DNA of 64,000 nt, from positions 62,001-126,000 of the forward strand of contig AKCV02000023.1 in NCBI GenBank assembly GCA_000272025.2. The letters are read 5' to 3'. The translations under genes were made by a program, and so were the position numbers. This stretch comes from Imbroritus primus. Its GTDB lineage: Bacteria; Pseudomonadota; Gammaproteobacteria; Burkholderiales; Burkholderiaceae. The notes beneath the pieces were generated by a model. That model worked only from the letters and a program-made list of their open reading frames with translations, was not told the origin of the DNA and did not search any database. Shown piece by piece: positions 9,129 to 22,175 of the stretch (its first letter is position 1; each line of letters begins with the position of its first letter).

Positions 9129-10082
9129 TCAGCGCCGCCCGAACAGGCGCCTTACCCCGAGACGCTGCTGGGCGAGGAAGGTACGCCCGTAGTCGCGCTG
9201 CACGGTCACCTGGTCGCGGATGCCGGTGGGCAGGTAGATGGCTTCGAAATTGGCCGTGCCAAACAGCATGTCCCACCACGGGAACAGCACGCCAAAATTG
9301 CAGCCGCCGAGCCTGCCACCGCTCTCGTGGCCGACGCCGACCGCGTGATGCAGACGATGGAATCGTGGCGACACCAGCAGGCGCTCGCCCACGCCGCCAA
9401 AGCCGAGCCGCAGGTTGGCGTGCTGGAAGCTCTGCAGCAACTGCGAGATGGCGACCAGCAGGATAAACTGCGCCGGTTCCACGCCCACCGCCAGGGCCAC
9501 GGTGGCGAACACCGCATCGCGCAGCATATCGTCCAGCAAGTGATTGCGGTTGTCGCTCCACACTGTCATCTGCTGCTGGCTGTGATGCACGGCATGCAGG
9601 GCCCACCACCAGCGGATGCGGTGCGAAAACCGGTGATAGGCATAGTCGAGCAGATCGAACAGGATCAGGTAGACGCAGAATGCCAGCACGGGCGACACCA
9701 TGCCGTCCGGCAGCCAGTCCTCCAGATTGGTGCGCTGCCAGCCGGCGAGGCGCAGGTGCCCTTCAATGAGATCGAACACCGGTACCAGCACGAAAAACAT
9801 CGCCAGGCGGAACAGGCCGAGCCGATGGATCATGGTATAGAACATGTCGGTACGCACGGCGGCGCGATCGGTCAGCGGCTCCACGGGAAAGCACCGCTCC
9901 AGCGGCTGGATGAGGCAGGCCATGATGGCGATCTGCAGCAGCCCGAGCATCAACCATTCCGTCCCCAGGAAGGCCTCTTCCGCATAGCCGCCAAAACCCA
10001 GCGCATAGACCACCGGGAGGATCGCGTTCTGGAACAGCCAGCCCTGAGCCGTGGCGAACAGGTCGATGAGCGTATCGATCAT
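9129..10082 (-). CDS. Sterol desaturase / fatty acid hydroxylase superfamily membrane protein
   Basis: A 317-residue integral membrane di-iron enzyme candidate. Its histidine clusters match the superfamily: H150-x3-H154 (YHRFSH), H163-x2-HH167 (HAVHH), H221 (FQHANL) and H242-x2-HH246 (FHRLHH). Hydrophobic spans flank the clusters (about 15-60, 85-105, 133-150, 190-215). Members hydroxylate or desaturate lipids or carotenoids; the substrate here is unknown. The start ATG at 10082 overlaps the stop of the upstream deacetylase-like gene in an ATGA, indicating translational coupling, so a shared envelope-lipid or polysaccharide role is possible but is inference. Confidence 0.85.
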   Translation of the reverse strand: MIDTLIDLFATAQGWLFQNAILPVVYALGFGGYAEEAFLGTEWLMLGLLQIAIMACLIQPLERCFPVEPLTDRAAVRTDMFYTMIHRLGLFRLAMFFVLVPVFDLIEGHLRLAGWQRTNLEDWLPDGMVSPVLAFCVYLILFDLLDYAYHRFSHRIRWWWALHAVHHSQQQMTVWSDNRNHLLDDMLRDAVFATVALAVGVEPAQFILLVAISQLLQSFQHANLRLGFGGVGERLLVSPRFHRLHHAVGVGHESGGRLGGCNFGVLFPWWDMLFGTANFEAIYLPTGIRDQVTVQRDYGRTFLAQQRLGVRRLFGRR

Positions 10083-10912
10083 CGCGGACTCCGGTTCGCG
10101 GACGCCTGACGGTAGCGCGGATGCTCCGGAATCGTGGCAAAGCAGAAGCCGCGCGCCCTCAGGCCAGACAGCAAGGGCTCCAGCACTGCCGGCGCCCACG
10201 GATCGCGCCGCGACCAGATGCCCAGATGCGCCATGGCGATATCGCCGTCCTTGAGGCGTTCCAGCGCCTGCGTCAGCAGGCGCGCATTCGGGTAGCGCTC
10301 GGAAGACAGTTCGTCACCGAGAAAGCCGGCCGGATCCCAGCCCACATGGCGGAAGCCGCACTGCTCGGCCCAGGCCAGCGTGCGCGGCGAAGTGCGGCCG
10401 CCGGGCGCACGCCACAGATGATCAAGCGGCCGGCCGGTCAACGCAGCAAAGCGCGTGGCGCTACGTTTCAGTTCAGCGCAGAACGCGGACTGGTCCCAGC
10501 GCTGCACCTGCCCGGCTGCCGGCCCAAACTGCGGCCGCACGCGGATCCCGTCGGCGCCATCGTCGCCGACCAGGTAAACGTGATCGAAGGTATGCGTGCC
10601 AAACGCGTGCCCGTCTGCCGCCAGCGACTTCCAATACGTTTTCCAGCCGTCGTCCAGCGAGCGGTCGCCATGCACGGTCGGCTCGCTGGCGACAAAGAAC
10701 GTGGCGCGGATATGGTGCCGCCGCAGCGTGTCCGCGATCAGTTGTGCCTGGCTCATGCTGCCCGTATCGAACGTCAGGTACAGCGTGCCGCGGCAGGCGT
10801 CGGCTGCGCTGGCACTGCCGGCCAGCAGCATGCCTGCCGCCAGCCAGCCGGCCAGGCAAACCGCGAACAGGCTTTTCAGGCGCAATGGGCGAATCGGGCG
10901 AATCGGGAGCAT
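10079..10912 (-). CDS. Secreted polysaccharide deacetylase family protein (NodB-like), variant metal site
   Basis: A 277-residue NodB-homology protein with a Sec signal peptide (hydrophobic about 14-32, cleavage near GSASA/AD at 36-37). The first NodB motif, usually TFDDG, reads TFDTG (47-50): the first Asp (general base) is kept but the second Asp, normally a metal ligand, is Thr. The second motif GTHTFDH keeps His107 and His111, and WRAPGGRTSP resembles motif 3. It may be an active subclass using other ligands, or a binding protein. A short Ile-Arg-Pro repeat (IRPIRP) from a 9-bp DNA duplication lies at the extreme N terminus. It is translationally coupled (ATGA) to the downstream hydroxylase-like gene. 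Confidence 0.83.
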   Translation of the reverse strand: MLPIRPIRPLRLKSLFAVCLAGWLAAGMLLAGSASAADACRGTLYLTFDTGSMSQAQLIADTLRRHHIRATFFVASEPTVHGDRSLDDGWKTYWKSLAADGHAFGTHTFDHVYLVGDDGADGIRVRPQFGPAAGQVQRWDQSAFCAELKRSATRFAALTGRPLDHLWRAPGGRTSPRTLAWAEQCGFRHVGWDPAGFLGDELSSERYPNARLLTQALERLKDGDIAMAHLGIWSRRDPWAPAVLEPLLSGLRARGFCFATIPEHPRYRQASANRSPR

Positions 10913-11086
10913 AAGAAAGTGGGCAACGATCTACAGCGTTTCATTGCGGCAAAGTCAGGCACGCATCACGGACACCTTTCACCACGGCACGCCGGCCTGC
11001 AGGCAGTATGGCAGAGGCTGCTCGCCAACGACGGGCAAAAGCACGCCGCCTTGCACATCCATGAATGCGTTCGTTCAACATGCCGG

Positions 11087-12106
11087 TCAGATGAGCGGCG
11101 CGCGCGTATGGAAATAAATGCCATGCGGCGAGCGCCCAACGGGAATTGTCTTGATCAGCTTGCGGCTGGCTACGTCGATGATCCCGACCTTGCGCGCCCA
11201 GCGGAATGTGACCCACAGCTGCTTACCGTCGGCCGTCAGTTCCATGCAGTCCGGACCGGGCGGCAGGCCGGCGATCTCCCCGACCTTTTCCAGCTTGACC
11301 TGGTCGATGATGGAGATGGTCGAGGAAACGCGGTTCGTCACAAACACATGGCGTCGATCACCAAGCGGACGGAAATTGTGCGCGCCCTTCCCGCTCGGAA
11401 TGCGCTTGACCGATTTACGCTGACGCCAGTCGATCACCTCGACGTAGTCGTCGCCCGTCATGCCGACCAGCAGGTATTTATCATCGGGTGTCATCCAGAT
11501 ACCGGCGGGCGCATTGCCGACCGGCATCTTCCACAGCACGGCGTGGGTTGCAAGGTCGATGGCCGCGATTTCGTTGGAATCCTGCAGGGTGATGAAGACC
11601 AACCGGCTATCGGCGCTGAAGGCCATGTGGCTGGGTGTTTTGGGCAGGGGGACCTGGGCGGTCAGCTTGAGGCTGCGTGTCTTGTCGTCGAAGGTCGCAC
11701 GGTAGATATCCACGCGGTCCAGGCGCAGCGCGTTCGAGACGAACCACTTCTGGTCCGGCGAAAAGCCGATCTGGTACGGATCGTCGATCTGCGGCATGCG
11801 CTGCTGCATCTTACCCGTCAGGGGATCGATCAGCACCAGATCGTTGCCGACCGCATTCGCCACAATCAGCGAGCGCGCGTCGGGCGTCGCCATCAGGTGA
11901 TGCGGTTCCTTGCCCCCCGGGTAGCTGCCGATGGGCGCCTGTGTGGCTTTGTCGATCAAAGTGACGGAGGCATCGCCCGAATTGAGCACGACCACCACTT
12001 CGGCGGCCGGAGGTGCCGGCGGGGCTGCCAGCACCGGCACGGCGACGGCACAGGCAGCCAGACCGAAGGCCATCCAGAAGCGCCGTGCGAAAAGCTTGAA
12101 AATCAT
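11087..12106 (-). CDS. Secreted YVTN/YncE-type beta-propeller protein
   Basis: A 339-residue periplasmic protein with a signal peptide (ARRFWMAFGLAACAVAVPVLA, cleavage near residue 27) followed by repeated beta-propeller blades. Repeats of the YVTN type are visible: VVLNSGDASVTLIDKAT, LIVANAVGNDLVLIDPLTG, VFITLQDSNEIAAIDLAT, LLVGMTGDDYVEVIDWRQ, VFVTNRVSSTISIIDQVK and LWVTFRWARKVGIIDVAS. That makes about six or seven blades. Such proteins bind or scaffold rather than catalyse, and their partners are unknown. It stands alone between hrpA and the deacetylase gene, on the same strand as both. Confidence 0.82.
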   Translation of the reverse strand: MIFKLFARRFWMAFGLAACAVAVPVLAAPPAPPAAEVVVVLNSGDASVTLIDKATQAPIGSYPGGKEPHHLMATPDARSLIVANAVGNDLVLIDPLTGKMQQRMPQIDDPYQIGFSPDQKWFVSNALRLDRVDIYRATFDDKTRSLKLTAQVPLPKTPSHMAFSADSRLVFITLQDSNEIAAIDLATHAVLWKMPVGNAPAGIWMTPDDKYLLVGMTGDDYVEVIDWRQRKSVKRIPSGKGAHNFRPLGDRRHVFVTNRVSSTISIIDQVKLEKVGEIAGLPPGPDCMELTADGKQLWVTFRWARKVGIIDVASRKLIKTIPVGRSPHGIYFHTRAPLI

Positions 12107-12220
12107 GGAGAAACCACCGTTCGAGATCAGGCGCCGTGGGATTGGCGCCGCTCACTATAAACGTTTCGCCGACGAATTTGGATGACGTGTGGCGGCGGCC
12201 CTACGGTCGGCCGCAAAACC

Positions 12221-16120
<3,900 letters not shown>

Positions 16121-16132
<12 letters not shown>

Positions 16133-16148
16133 CGCCCGCGATTATAAT
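16121..16148 (+). promoter_or_regulatory. Promoter of argA, predicting a leaderless transcript
   Basis: A perfect -10 box TATAAT (16143-16148) is preceded after 16 bp by a modest -35 TTGTTC (16121-16126). The start point predicted 7 nt downstream coincides with the A of the argA ATG (16155). The -35 lies inside the first codons of the divergent hrpA gene. No Shine-Dalgarno fits between the -10 box and the ATG. Confidence 0.65.
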
Positions 16149-16154
16149 CTGCGA

Positions 16155-17576
16155 ATGAACGCACCCGACCAAGCGCCACCCGACGCGCCCGCCCCTGCCC
16201 CCACGTCTCCGTCAGCCTCGACGATCGCTACCGCGACGATGCCCGCCACGGTCTCCACGCCTGAAGGTGTCAGCCCGCAACTGTTCGTCGACTGGCTGCG
16301 CACCGTCGCGCCGTATATCCATGCCTTCCGAGGCAAGACCTTCGTGATCGGCTTCGGTGGCGAACTGGTCAAGGCCGGCATGCTCAATGCGCTGGTCACC
16401 GACGTCGCGCTGCTGCAGGCCATGGGAATGAACCTGGTGCTGGTGCATGGCTCGCGGCCGCAGGTCGAGGAGCAGCTGGCGCTGCGCAATGTGCAATCGC
16501 AGTTCCATGAAGGCATGCGCATCACGGACAACGCCGCGCTCGAATGCGCCAAGGAAGCCTCGGGCGAGCTGCGCCTCGATATCGAAGCGGCGTTCAGCCA
16601 GGGCTTGCCCAATACGCCCATGGCCGGCGCGCACGTCTCGGTGGTCTCCGGCAATTTCGTAACAGCGCGGCCAGTCGGTATCGTCGATGGCGTCGACCTC
16701 CAGCAGACCGGCCTAGTGCGCAAGATCGATGCCGATTCGATCCGCCACTCGCTCTCAAACAACAAGATCGTGCTGGTCTCCCCGCTCGGCTTTTCGCCGA
16801 CCGGGCAGGCTTTCAACCTGGCGATGGAAGATGTCGCTACCTCCGTGGCCACAGCGTTGAAGGCGGACAAGCTGATCTTCATTTCGGAACTGTCCGGCAT
16901 CACGGATGCCAGCGGCGCGGTCATGCAGGATCTGTCGCTGCGCACGGCAGCGGAGCGCCTGCAGGACCCGAATATCAAGCCGGAGATGGCGTTCTATCTG
17001 GAATACATGATCCGCGCCAGCAAGGCCGGCGTGCCACGGGCACACCTGATTCCGTTCGCGCTGGACGGCAGCATCCTGCTCGAACTGTTCCTGCATGATG
17101 GCGTGGGCACCATGGTGTCCGACACCGATCTGGAAAGCTTGCGCGAGGCGACGCTCGACGATATCGGCGGCATCCTGCAGCTGATCGAGCCGCTCGAGCA
17201 GGACGGCACCCTCGTGCCGCGCAGCCGCCACCTGCTGGAGCGCGACATCGACAATTTTTCGGTGATCGAGCACGACGGCGTGATCTTCGGCTGCGCTGCC
17301 CTGTACCCTTACCCACGCGAAGGCCTAGGCGAAATGGCCTGCCTCAGCGTGAGCCCGGAAGCCCAGGGCTCGGGCGACGGCGACCGTATCCTCAAGCGCA
17401 TCGAACGGCGCGCCCGCGCAGCCGGGCTGGAGCGCCTGTTCGTGCTGACGACACGCACCGAGCACTGGTTCCTGAAGCGCGGCTTCGTGCACGCCACGGT
17501 CGATGACCTGCCGCAAGACAAGCGCAAGCTCTATAACTGGCAGCGCCGCTCGATGGTGCTGATGAAGAAGCTCTGA
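16155..17576 (+). CDS. argA: Amino-acid N-acetyltransferase (N-acetylglutamate synthase)
   Basis: Catalyses acetyl-CoA + glutamate to N-acetylglutamate, the first step of arginine synthesis. The 473-residue protein has an amino-acid-kinase-like domain (about 40-300; [49 protein letters not shown]) and a C-terminal GNAT domain (about 330-473) with the acetyl-CoA region [19 protein letters not shown] and [12 protein letters not shown]. The allosteric arginine-binding kinase-like domain is present, so feedback inhibition is expected. The ATG at 16155 is chosen because family similarity starts just after a Pro/Ala/Ser/Thr-rich tail (about 1-38); the frame remains open upstream, but only as antisense to hrpA. 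Confidence 0.95.
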   Translation: MNAPDQAPPDAPAPAPTSPSASTIATATMPATVSTPEGVSPQLFVDWLRTVAPYIHAFRGKTFVIGFGGELVKAGMLNALVTDVALLQAMGMNLVLVHGSRPQVEEQLALRNVQSQFHEGMRITDNAALECAKEASGELRLDIEAAFSQGLPNTPMAGAHVSVVSGNFVTARPVGIVDGVDLQQTGLVRKIDADSIRHSLSNNKIVLVSPLGFSPTGQAFNLAMEDVATSVATALKADKLIFISELSGITDASGAVMQDLSLRTAAERLQDPNIKPEMAFYLEYMIRASKAGVPRAHLIPFALDGSILLELFLHDGVGTMVSDTDLESLREATLDDIGGILQLIEPLEQDGTLVPRSRHLLERDIDNFSVIEHDGVIFGCAALYPYPREGLGEMACLSVSPEAQGSGDGDRILKRIERRARAAGLERLFVLTTRTEHWFLKRGFVHATVDDLPQDKRKLYNWQRRSMVLMKKL

Positions 17577-17632
17577 GTGCGGCCATGCCGCATGGCATGC
17601 GGGGTTATCCCCGTCCGCCATGCGACTCTGCG

Positions 17633-17638
17633 TACAAT
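17633..17638 (+). promoter_or_regulatory. Possible -10 box of yggX
   Basis: TACAAT in the argA-yggX gap, 78 bp before the ATG; the predicted start is near 17645. No good -35 is seen. A CCGCAT/ATGCGG hairpin lies just upstream at about 17588-17602, after the argA stop. Confidence 0.35.
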
Positions 17639-17715
17639 ACGCATTCACCCCACATGCCCAACCTGCCGCCTGCCGGAGCGTCTCCCCGGGCGGCATGTCC
17701 AGAAGGAAATACACC

Positions 17716-18000
17716 ATGGCTCGCATGATCCACTGCGTCAAACTGAACAAGGAAGCCGAGGGCCTCGATTTTCCGCCGCTGCCCGGCGAACTCGGCAAGA
17801 AGATCTGGCAATCGGTATCCAAGGAAGCCTGGCAGGGCTGGCTCAAGCACCAGACCATGCTGATCAACGAAAACCGTCTGAACATGGCGGATACGCGCGC
17901 ACGCCAGTACCTGGTCAAGCAGACCGAGAAATACTTCTTCGGCGAAGGCGCGGACAGTGCCGCGGGCTACGTGCCCCCGGCCGAATCGAAAGACGCCTGA
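17716..18000 (+). CDS. yggX: Oxidative damage protection / probable Fe(2+)-trafficking protein YggX
   Basis: A 94-residue cytoplasmic protein of the YggX family, linked in enterics to protection of iron-sulfur enzymes and to iron handling under oxidative stress. The sequence fits closely: [30 protein letters not shown] with the conserved Cys7, [22 protein letters not shown], and [15 protein letters not shown]. The start at 17716 follows the clear ribosome site AGAAGGAAAT, and the length equals the family norm of about 90. It lies downstream of argA with its own candidate -10 box. Confidence 0.95.
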   Translation: MARMIHCVKLNKEAEGLDFPPLPGELGKKIWQSVSKEAWQGWLKHQTMLINENRLNMADTRARQYLVKQTEKYFFGEGADSAAGYVPPAESKDA

Positions 18001-18031
18001 GTACCGCCCCAACCTTCTTCCCTGACCCGGC

Positions 18032-19225
18032 GTGATGCGCTCGCCCCTCGACCTCGGCTTCTGCCCCACCCGGCTGGCATGGCTCGCGGAACGAGTCGGC
18101 CACGCCGTCGAGGCCCGCCACATCCCGGGCGCGGTCATGCTCCTGGCACGCGATGGTGAAATCGCTTTCGAGCGCGCCTGGGGCTATCGGAATCCCGCCG
18201 ACGGCACGCCCATGTCGAGCGACAGTGTGTTCCGGCTGTATTCGATGAGCAAGCCCATCACCTCGGTGGCGACCATGATGCTCGTGGAGCGCGGAGTCTG
18301 GTCGCTCGATGAGCCGGTGCATACCTATGTGCCGGCCTTTGCCGGCCTCCAGGTTGGCGTGGAAGTTCCGGACCCAGGCGCTCCCGATGGTCGTCGGCTG
18401 ATGCTGGAACCGGCACGGCGCGACATGACGCTGCACGACCTGCTGCGCCATACGGCCGGGCTAACCTACGGCATCTTCGAGACATCACTGGTCAAGGACG
18501 CCTATCTCGCCGCTGGGGTGGACAGCCGCCGCCAGACCAACCAGCAATTGCTGGAACGGCTCGCCAAGGTGCCGCTGGCCTGCCAGCCTGGAGAAACATG
18601 GGAATACAGCCGCGCCACCGACGTGCTCGGCGCGCTGATCGAACAGGTGACCGGCCGCACGCTGAGTGCATTCTTGCAGGAAGAGATTTTTACCCCGCTG
18701 GGCATGGCCGACACGGGTTTTCATGTGCCGGCCGCTCAATGCCATCGCATCGCCGAACCATTTGCCAACGATCCGGACAACGGCGACCCCATCAAGATCG
18801 CCGACGCGCGCACGCCGCCCACCTTCGAAGCTGGCGGCAGCGGCCTGGTCTCGACGGCGCACGACTATCTGCGCTTCATGCAGATGCTGGCCAACGGCGG
18901 CGCACTCGGTGACGTGCGGCTGCTGTCGCCGCATACGGTGCGGTGGATGACTGCCGACCACCTCGGCACTATCGCGCACGGCCCGCATTACCTGCCGGGC
19001 GACGGCTATGGCTTCGGCCTGGGATTTGCCGTGCGGCTAGCGGATGGTGGCGCGGCTGTCAGCGGCAGCGCAGGGGATTACTACTGGTGCGGGCTGGCTG
19101 GTACCTATGCATGGTGCGATCCTGCCCGCAGGCTGATCGGCCTGTGGATGATGCAGGCGCCCAACCAGCGCTACGCCTACTGGGCGCTGGCGCGCAACAT
19201 GACCTACGCCGCGCTGCTCGACTGA
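18032..19225 (+). CDS. Serine hydrolase, beta-lactamase class C / EstB-like esterase family
   Basis: A 397-residue protein of the penicillin-binding/class C beta-lactamase fold without a signal peptide, so probably a cytoplasmic esterase like EstB rather than a resistance enzyme. The nucleophile motif S-x-x-K is SMSK (71-74, FRLYSMSKPITSVATMM). The YxN-equivalent tyrosine is Tyr191 in WEYSRATDVLGALIEQVTG, and the C-terminal GSAGDYYWCGLAGTYAWCDP block matches EstB-like relatives in place of a KTG triad. The start is ambiguous: GTG at 18032 or ATG at 18035, neither with a clear ribosome site. The substrate is unknown. Confidence 0.85.
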   Translation: MMRSPLDLGFCPTRLAWLAERVGHAVEARHIPGAVMLLARDGEIAFERAWGYRNPADGTPMSSDSVFRLYSMSKPITSVATMMLVERGVWSLDEPVHTYVPAFAGLQVGVEVPDPGAPDGRRLMLEPARRDMTLHDLLRHTAGLTYGIFETSLVKDAYLAAGVDSRRQTNQQLLERLAKVPLACQPGETWEYSRATDVLGALIEQVTGRTLSAFLQEEIFTPLGMADTGFHVPAAQCHRIAEPFANDPDNGDPIKIADARTPPTFEAGGSGLVSTAHDYLRFMQMLANGGALGDVRLLSPHTVRWMTADHLGTIAHGPHYLPGDGYGFGLGFAVRLADGGAAVSGSAGDYYWCGLAGTYAWCDPARRLIGLWMMQAPNQRYAYWALARNMTYAALLD

Positions 19226-19336
19226 GAAACACGCTCGCGACGATTCGATCTTCCGGTCACCCCCGGCGGCTGGCCGGTTTGCATGGCAAGTCCGCGGTGC
19301 CTGCAAAAGAGGTCGGCACCGGGCAGATCCAGCAGA

Positions 19337-20023
19337 TCAGAAGCGCGTCTGCTCGACGCCGTTTTCCGTGCCGAGCAACAGCACATCCGCACCGCGCCCG
19401 GCGAACAGGCCGACTGTCACGACGCCGGGAATCTGGTTGACGGCCTGCTCGAATGCCACCGGATCCTGCAGCTGCAGCCCGGCAACGTCGAGAATCACAT
19501 TGCCGTTGTCCGTCAGTGCAATCCCGCCTTCCTTGTTCATGCGCAGGCGCGGCTGGCCGCCCAGCGCAGCCAGTGCACGCGCCACCGCGGCGCGCCCCAT
19601 CGGAATCACTTCCACCGGCAGCGGGAATGCGCCAAGCACCGGCACAAGCTTGCTGCCATCGGCAATGCACACGAAGGTCGTCGCCACCGACGCCACGATC
19701 TTCTCGCGCGTCAGCGCACCGCCTCCGCCCTTGATCATGTGGCCCTTGGCATTGATCTCGTCGGCGCCGTCGACATAGACGGGGATCACATCGACGTCGT
19801 TGAGATCAAGCACCTCAAAGCCATGCGATTGCAGGCGCCGCGTCGAAGCCTCGGAACTGGAGACCGCGCCCGCAAAGCGGCCGCGCTCGGCAGCGATGGC
19901 GTCGATGAACAGATTGGCGGTCGAGCCCGTTCCCACGCCAAGCACCGCGCCTGGCTGGACATGCTCGAGCACGTAATCCGCGGCGGCCCGTGCCACCAGC
20001 GCTTTCAGTTCATCCTGTGTCAT
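19337..20023 (-). CDS. rpiA: Ribose-5-phosphate isomerase A
   Basis: Interconverts ribose 5-phosphate and ribulose 5-phosphate in the non-oxidative pentose-phosphate pathway; cytoplasmic. The 228-residue length is normal. Motifs seen: [19 protein letters not shown]-type phosphate loop (about 32-50), DGADEIN (about 84-90) carrying the catalytic Asp region, and [14 protein letters not shown] (about 97-110). It is transcribed divergently from tal, the transaldolase of the same pathway, with about 115 bp between starts, a sensible functional pairing. Confidence 0.96.
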   Translation of the reverse strand: MTQDELKALVARAAADYVLEHVQPGAVLGVGTGSTANLFIDAIAAERGRFAGAVSSSEASTRRLQSHGFEVLDLNDVDVIPVYVDGADEINAKGHMIKGGGGALTREKIVASVATTFVCIADGSKLVPVLGAFPLPVEVIPMGRAAVARALAALGGQPRLRMNKEGGIALTDNGNVILDVAGLQLQDPVAFEQAVNQIPGVVTVGLFAGRGADVLLLGTENGVEQTRF

Positions 20024-20095
20024 GGTCTTGCGCCCTGCTGGTCGAAAACATCATAGTGTACCGGATCAGCCTGCATTCCCGCGCTCCGCCTTGAG

Positions 20096-20101
20096 TACAA
20101 T
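20096..20101 (+). promoter_or_regulatory. Possible -10 box of tal
   Basis: TACAAT 37 bp upstream of the tal ATG in the rpiA-tal divergent region; predicted start near 20108. No convincing -35 is seen. Confidence 0.35.
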
Positions 20102-20138
20102 GGGACCTATCCCTTCGTGCCTACCTCTCTGGAATGCC

Positions 20139-21095
20139 ATGAACCAGCTCGAGCAACTGAAGCAATTCACCACCGTAGTCGCCGATACAGGCGACTTCCA
20201 GACCATGCGGCAATACACGCCGCGCGACGCCACCACCAATCCCTCGCTGATCTTCAAGGCCGTGCAGAAGGACGAGTACCGTCCACTGCTGGAACAGGCC
20301 GTGCGCGATCAGCGCGACGGCTCAGTCGATGCCGTGGTCGATGCGCTGCTGATCGCTTTTGGCCAGGAAATTCTCAAAATCGTGCCTGGGCGCGTCTCGA
20401 CCGAAGTCGATGCCCGCCTGTCCTTCGATACCGACGCGACGATCGCCAAGGCCCGCCACCTGATCGACCTGTACGAACGCTGCGGCGTACCGCGCGAACG
20501 TATCCTGATCAAGATCGCCTCCACGTGGGAAGGCATCCGCGCTGCCGAGGTACTGCAGAAAGATGGTATCCGCTGCAATATGACGCTGCTGTTCTCGCTG
20601 GTGCAGGCCGTGGCCTGCGCCGAAGCCGGCGTGCAGCTGATCTCGCCGTTCGTCGGCCGCATCTACGACTGGTACAAGAAGCACGCCGGCAGCGCGTGGG
20701 ATGAGGCCAAGAACGGCGGCGCCAACGATCCGGGCGTGCAGTCGGTGCGCACGATCTACACCTACTACAAGAAGTTCGGCTACAACACCGAGGTGATGGG
20801 CGCAAGCTTCCGCAATACCTCGCAGATCTGCGAGCTGGCCGGCTGCGACCTGCTGACCATCAGTCCGGAACTACTGCAGGCGCTGCATGCCAGCGACGCC
20901 CCGCTGGAGCGCAAGCTGTCGCAAGCCACGGGCGATGCGGCCAATGTTGTGCGGCTCGACACCAACGAACCGGCTTTCCGCTGGCAACTGAACGAAGATG
21001 CGATGGCAACCGAGAAACTGGCTGAAGGTATCCGCCTGTTCGCCGCTGATGCGATCAAGCTGGAAACACTGATCGGAACGCTGCGCACTGCCTGA
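20139..21095 (+). CDS. tal: Transaldolase
   Basis: Transfers dihydroxyacetone units between sugar phosphates in the pentose-phosphate pathway through a Schiff base. The 318 residues match TalA/TalB; the catalytic lysine is Lys125 in [12 protein letters not shown]. Other conserved pieces are [16 protein letters not shown] near the N terminus, [33 protein letters not shown], and [12 protein letters not shown]. The ATG at 20139 begins the family-conserved [11 protein letters not shown]; the frame is open upstream but lies in the rpiA promoter region. Divergent from rpiA. Confidence 0.96.
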   Translation: MNQLEQLKQFTTVVADTGDFQTMRQYTPRDATTNPSLIFKAVQKDEYRPLLEQAVRDQRDGSVDAVVDALLIAFGQEILKIVPGRVSTEVDARLSFDTDATIAKARHLIDLYERCGVPRERILIKIASTWEGIRAAEVLQKDGIRCNMTLLFSLVQAVACAEAGVQLISPFVGRIYDWYKKHAGSAWDEAKNGGANDPGVQSVRTIYTYYKKFGYNTEVMGASFRNTSQICELAGCDLLTISPELLQALHASDAPLERKLSQATGDAANVVRLDTNEPAFRWQLNEDAMATEKLAEGIRLFAADAIKLETLIGTLRTA

Positions 21096-21226
21096 TCAAA
21101 GCAGGAGAAAGCAGCGTCGTGGAGAGCCCGGCAGGGTCATCGGGCACTCCGCGACCGTGGACCACCACGCTCTCCCGCAGCAAGCGCCAGCAGCGGATCT
21201 GAACCCAGGATCCACGCAGCATCCCG

Positions 21227-21274
21227 GCGGTGCATCGGTGCGGTCACGAGGCGCTGCCCGCACCGATGCACCGC
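21227..21274. terminator. Long hairpin between convergent tal and sirtuin genes
   Basis: Perfect inverted repeat with 17-bp arms (21227-21243 and 21258-21274; core TGCATCGGTGCGG) and a 14-nt loop. It ends 4 bp before the sirtuin stop and 130 bp after tal. There is no T-run on either side, so it is probably a transcript-end or barrier hairpin rather than a classical intrinsic terminator. Confidence 0.5.
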
Positions 21275-21278
21275 GGGA

Positions 21279-22013
21279 TTACATCGCCAGCAAGCGCGGC
21301 AGGCAGTCCCCGGCCGACATCTGCAGGACGGCATCAGCCGTCGCATCGAGCGCGCTTGGTTGCGGATTCACGACGATGACCTTGGCGCCTGCAGCCTTGG
21401 CCTGCCCCGGCAAACCAGCCGCGGGATAGACCAGCCCTGACGTGCCGACCACGAGGCACACGTCTGCGATCTCGGCCGCATGTTGGGCGCGATACAGCGC
21501 CACGCGCGGCAGGTCTTCTCCGAACCACACCACCGCCGGCCGCAGCAGAGCGCCGCAGGCCGTGCACGACGGAGGATGCGTGGTATCCGTACGGTGCGCA
21601 TCGCATCGGCCGCAACCGTGGAGCCAACTGTTGCGGAACAGGTTGCCATGCAGTTCGATCACATGCTCGCTGCCCGCCTGTTGATGCAGGCCATCGACGT
21701 TTTGCGTGACCAGTGTCACCGTGCCGGGATGAGCCGCCGCCCATTGCGCGATGGCCAGGTGAGCGGGATTGGGGGCCACGGCGCGCACCATGCCGCGCCG
21801 CATTTCATACCAGTCCCATACGAGCCCCGGATGCTCGCGATATGCGGCTTCGGTGGCCAGGTCTTCAGGATCGAAGCGGGCCCACAGGCCGGTCAAGGCG
21901 TCGCGAAAGGTTGGCACCCCTGACTCTGCCGAGACGCCCGCCCCCGTGAGAATGAGGGTATGCCGCGCGGCACGGAGCCATTGGCGGACGAGTGATTCGG
22001 TGGAGGCATCCAT
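21279..22013 (-). CDS. NAD-dependent protein deacylase, Sir2 family (CobB-like)
   Basis: A 244-residue sirtuin that removes acyl groups from lysines using NAD+. Signature elements: GAGVSAESGVPTFRD (24-38), TQNVDGLHQQAG, the catalytic His in ELHGNLFRN, and a zinc knuckle CGRC...CTACG. Tyr69 and Arg72 in WYEMRR correspond to the Tyr-x-x-Arg pair that lets CobB and SIRT5 accept succinyl- or malonyl-lysine, so desuccinylase as well as deacetylase activity is predicted. NAD-binding VVGTSGLVYPAAGLP is also clear. It is convergent with tal, with a long hairpin between them. The ATG at 22013 gives normal family length. Confidence 0.93.
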   Translation of the reverse strand: MDASTESLVRQWLRAARHTLILTGAGVSAESGVPTFRDALTGLWARFDPEDLATEAAYREHPGLVWDWYEMRRGMVRAVAPNPAHLAIAQWAAAHPGTVTLVTQNVDGLHQQAGSEHVIELHGNLFRNSWLHGCGRCDAHRTDTTHPPSCTACGALLRPAVVWFGEDLPRVALYRAQHAAEIADVCLVVGTSGLVYPAAGLPGQAKAAGAKVIVVNPQPSALDATADAVLQMSAGDCLPRLLAM

Positions 22014-22175
22014 CAGGATCGGCAGGATGGGGAGGTGGAAAGGAACAGCAAAACAGCACGACGCCAGTGGAACGGAAAACGCGCGAGGTAGGCGTCGTGG
22101 CCGGTCGTTTATGGCCGGGAATCAGCAATCATCCACGACTCACCAACCGGCACGACCGGCGGGACGCCCGAAAAC

